The notes under the pieces: model-generated
The model's database searches: none
Told to the model about the DNA's origin: nothing
What the model saw: the letters and a program-made list of their open reading frames with translations, nothing else
Shown here: positions 5,308 through 7,203 of the stretch, one piece after another
Layout: every line of letters begins with the position of its first letter
How positions within the stretch are numbered: position 1 is the first letter of the stretch
Assembly (NCBI GenBank): GCA_009845645.1
Contig: VXZF01000643.1
Coordinates: 1-7,203 of the forward strand
From: Gemmatimonadota bacterium
GTDB taxonomy: Bacteria; Latescibacterota; UBA2968; UBA8231
DNA length: 7,203 bases
Direction: 5' to 3'
Translations under genes and position numbers: made by a program

Positions 5308-6138
5308 ATGGAGCTGATAGGCAGGCGTTGCCTAGTGACCGGCGGCGGGCGCGGCATTGGCCGGGCTACTGCCTTGGCCTTGGCGCGAGAAGGGGCACAC
5401 GTGGCGATTTTGGCCCGCACCGGACCAGAGCTAGACGAAACAGCCACACTTTTGGCAGACCACGGCCAAGCGGCGTTAAAACTACAGGCGGATGTGGGGC
5501 GGCGCGAGGAAGTAGATGCGGCCATTGAACGCGTGCTCGCAGCTTGGGGTGGGGTCGATGTGCTGGTCAACAACGCGGGAATTCAGGGGCCTATCGGGCG
5601 AGTGGAAGAGGTTGATCCAGACGCTTGGATGCAGGTGGTACAGGTCAATCTCGGCGGCTGTTTCTACTGCACCCGCAAGGTCTTGCCGGCCATGATCGCC
5701 CAGCACTACGGCAAAATCATCAACCTCTCGGGCGGCGGTGCCGTGGGGCCGCGGCCCTTCTTTAGCGCGTATAGCGCCTCCAAGGCCGCAGTCGTGCGCT
5801 TTAGCGAAAACTTGGCTGGAGAAGTGGCTGAGCACGGCATTGACGTCAACGCCATTGCCCCTGGAGCGGTCAACACGCGGATGCTCGACCAACGGCTAGC
5901 GGCCGGCGCGTCCCTGAGCGCAGAAGAGCGGGAGCGAGATCAACGCCTGCTGCGCGAGGGCGACGCTACGGGCGAGCGAGCGGCCGCGCTGGCCGTCTAT
6001 CTGGCCTCGGCGCGCTCAGACGGGCTGACAGGGCGGCTGCTGTCAGCGGTTTGGGACCCGTGGGAAACCTTCGATGTCGAGGCGATTATGGCCACCGAGA
6101 CCTTTGCGGTGCGGCGCGTACCACCGCAGGAGGACTGA
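5308..6138 (+). CDS. Short-chain dehydrogenase/reductase (classical SDR) family oxidoreductase
   Basis: A 276-residue NAD(P)-dependent oxidoreductase with a Rossmann fold, cytoplasmic. Classical SDR motifs are complete: the dinucleotide loop TGGGRGIG (11-18), adenine-contacting D62 in ADVG, NNAG (88-91), structural N114 in QVNL, and the catalytic triad S141 (INLSGGG), Y155 and K159 (YSASK). PGAVNT (185-190) follows, closing the nicotinamide site. The family reduces ketones or oxidises hydroxyl groups on many substrates. The C-terminal part (TGRLLSAVWDPWETF, 241-255) differs from the FabG-type ending, which argues against a fatty-acid role. The TGA stop is directly followed by the GTG start of the Gfo/Idh gene, so the two are almost certainly co-translated and may act in sequence on one sugar-like substrate. 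Membership of the superfamily is secure; the substrate is not known. Confidence 0.92.
   Translation: MELIGRRCLVTGGGRGIGRATALALAREGAHVAILARTGPELDETATLLADHGQAALKLQADVGRREEVDAAIERVLAAWGGVDVLVNNAGIQGPIGRVEEVDPDAWMQVVQVNLGGCFYCTRKVLPAMIAQHYGKIINLSGGGAVGPRPFFSAYSASKAAVVRFSENLAGEVAEHGIDVNAIAPGAVNTRMLDQRLAAGASLSAEERERDQRLLREGDATGERAAALAVYLASARSDGLTGRLLSAVWDPWETFDVEAIMATETFAVRRVPPQED
6128..6133 (+). promoter_or_regulatory. Ribosome binding site of the Gfo/Idh gene, supports a GTG start
   Basis: A perfect AGGAGG within the last codons of the SDR gene sits 5 nt before the GTG at 6139. This supports the GTG as the true start, immediately after the upstream TGA. Confidence 0.85.
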
Positions 6139-7158
6139 GTGTACAAAGTGGGGATCGTCGGAGCGGGTCGCATGGGGCAGCGACGAGCCGCCACAGCCCA
6201 TGCCCATCCTGAGTCCGCAGTAACCCTAATCTACGACGAGCACGCACCCGCCGCAGCCGAATTGGCCGCCGAATGCGGGGCCGCAGTGGCGGCTTCGCGG
6301 GAGAAGCTAATCGCGGCCGATCTCGACATCGCGGTGGTCGCGACGACGCACGACGCATTGGCCCCCATCAGCACCGCCGCGCTCTTGGCCGGCAAACACG
6401 TCTTGTGTGAAAAGCCGCTGGGGCGCAACCCCCGGGAAGCCCGTCAGGCCGTCGCCGCGGCCGAGCAGAGTGGGTGCGTGCTCAAGGTCGGCTACAACCA
6501 CCGCTATCACCCCGCTGTCCAAAAGCTGCACGAGGTCTGCACGGCGGGTGAGATCGGCCCGCTGCTGAGCATCCGGGCGCGCTATGGCCACGGCGGACGG
6601 CCCGGTTACGAGCGCGAGTGGCGCACCAATCCCGAGCAGGCGGGCGGCGGCGAGCTTTTGGACCAAGGAGCGCATCTAATCGACTTGGCCAAGTGGCTCT
6701 TGGGGGACTTTGCCGAAGTCACAGGCTATGCCGAGACTCATTTCTGGGACTCGCCCGTGGAGGACAACGCCTACGGTCTTTTTCGCACGGCCACCGGGCA
6801 GATCGCCTCGCTGCACGCGAGTTGGACGCAGTGGAAAAACCTCTTCAGCTTCGAGGTCTTCGGACGCGATGGCTACGTCTGCGCCGAGGGCTTAGGGGGA
6901 GCTTATGGGCCGGAACGAGCCGTAGTAGGGCGGCGCAATCCCCAAGGCGGTGCGCCGGACAGCGAGCGCTTCGACTACTCAGACGAGGATCGCTCGTGGG
7001 AACTGGAGTGGGCCGATTTTTTGCGCGGCCTAGCCGGCGCGGGCACCCCTTATTCGCTTGGACGGGAGGCTTTGGAGACTATCGAGTGGATTTACCGCTT
7101 CTACCGGGCTGCTGCCGAAAAGCGCTCTGTGCGGCGGGAAGAATCTCTAAACATGTAG
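6139..7158 (+). CDS. Gfo/Idh/MocA family oxidoreductase
   Basis: A 339-residue NAD(P)-dependent oxidoreductase starting at GTG. The N-terminal Rossmann domain begins VGIVGAGRMGQRR (GAGRMG, 8-13), followed by AVVATTHDAL and the hallmark KHVLCEKPLG (EKP at 91-93). The C-terminal alpha/beta domain has VGYNHRYHP (117-125) and GGGELLDQGAHLIDL (169-183), in which D175 and H179 are the expected catalytic pair. The family oxidises or reduces sugars, inositols and nucleotide sugars. The late blocks VEDNAYGLFRT, SWTQWKNLFSFEVFGRDGY and GLGGAYGPE recall a subgroup often found in surface-carbohydrate gene clusters; that is recollection, not a search result. It directly follows the SDR gene. The 45 bases after the stop codon, up to the window end, start with an A-rich stretch and show no terminator, so the operon may continue. 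Confidence 0.93.
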   Translation: MYKVGIVGAGRMGQRRAATAHAHPESAVTLIYDEHAPAAAELAAECGAAVAASREKLIAADLDIAVVATTHDALAPISTAALLAGKHVLCEKPLGRNPREARQAVAAAEQSGCVLKVGYNHRYHPAVQKLHEVCTAGEIGPLLSIRARYGHGGRPGYEREWRTNPEQAGGGELLDQGAHLIDLAKWLLGDFAEVTGYAETHFWDSPVEDNAYGLFRTATGQIASLHASWTQWKNLFSFEVFGRDGYVCAEGLGGAYGPERAVVGRRNPQGGAPDSERFDYSDEDRSWELEWADFLRGLAGAGTPYSLGREALETIEWIYRFYRAAAEKRSVRREESLNM

Positions 7159-7203
7159 AAAAAAACGAGTTACGAATAGTATAGCCGCCGCGCCATTAGG
7201 TAC

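Noticed and set aside
6618..7184. 188-codon frame overlapping the Gfo/Idh gene on the same strand
   Set aside because: Arginine-rich off-frame translation of a gene with clear family motifs; no start signal.
7159..7203. Terminator after the Gfo/Idh gene
   Set aside because: An A-rich run follows the stop, but no stem or T tract is present in the plus-strand direction.

Overview
The window is GC-rich, gene-dense bacterial chromosomal DNA with short intergenic gaps, Shine-Dalgarno-type ribosome sites in front of several genes and sigma70-like promoters. The mix of genes (oligopeptide-type ABC transporter, phytanoyl-CoA dioxygenase family protein, SDR and Gfo/Idh oxidoreductases, archaeal-type class I aldolase, stand-alone LarE) resembles uncultured groups such as Latescibacterota, Poribacteria or Planctomycetes-like lineages. 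That placement is an impression only; nothing here fixes the taxon. No insertion sequence, CRISPR array or phage gene was seen.

Layout. At the left edge is the 3' end of a plus-strand oligo/dipeptide ABC transporter ATPase (1-195). It converges, with a 6-bp gap, on a leftward block. Read in the direction of transcription (minus strand, right to left), this block holds: an uncharacterised ATP-grasp-like protein (5176-3728), a LarE-type sulfur transferase (3722-2673), peptide deformylase (2676-2143), tRNA-Asp(GUC) (2105-2029), an intrinsic terminator (2021-1976), a class I fructose-bisphosphate aldolase (1941-1027) and a PhyH-family dioxygenase (1014-202). The first three genes are separated by 5 bp and then overlap by 4 bp, so they are probably one translationally coupled operon. 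The tRNA has its own promoter-like site overlapping the def stop codon. The aldolase and dioxygenase form a second pair 12 bp apart.

To the right of position 5176 a 131-bp divergent control region carries two back-to-back promoter candidates with 17-bp spacers and a TTGGC/GCCAA dyad. The rightward promoter drives an SDR oxidoreductase (5308-6138) and a Gfo/Idh/MocA oxidoreductase (6139-7158). Their junction has no spacer: the GTG start follows the TGA stop directly. The pair probably acts on a sugar or sugar-like metabolite.

The most unusual item is the ATP-grasp/LarE/deformylase operon. LarE is normally discussed with nickel-pincer cofactor synthesis (LarB, LarC), but neither partner is in the window, and this LarE carries a C-terminal extension that looks like a degenerate second copy of its own C-terminal segment. 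The function of the ATP-grasp protein is unknown.
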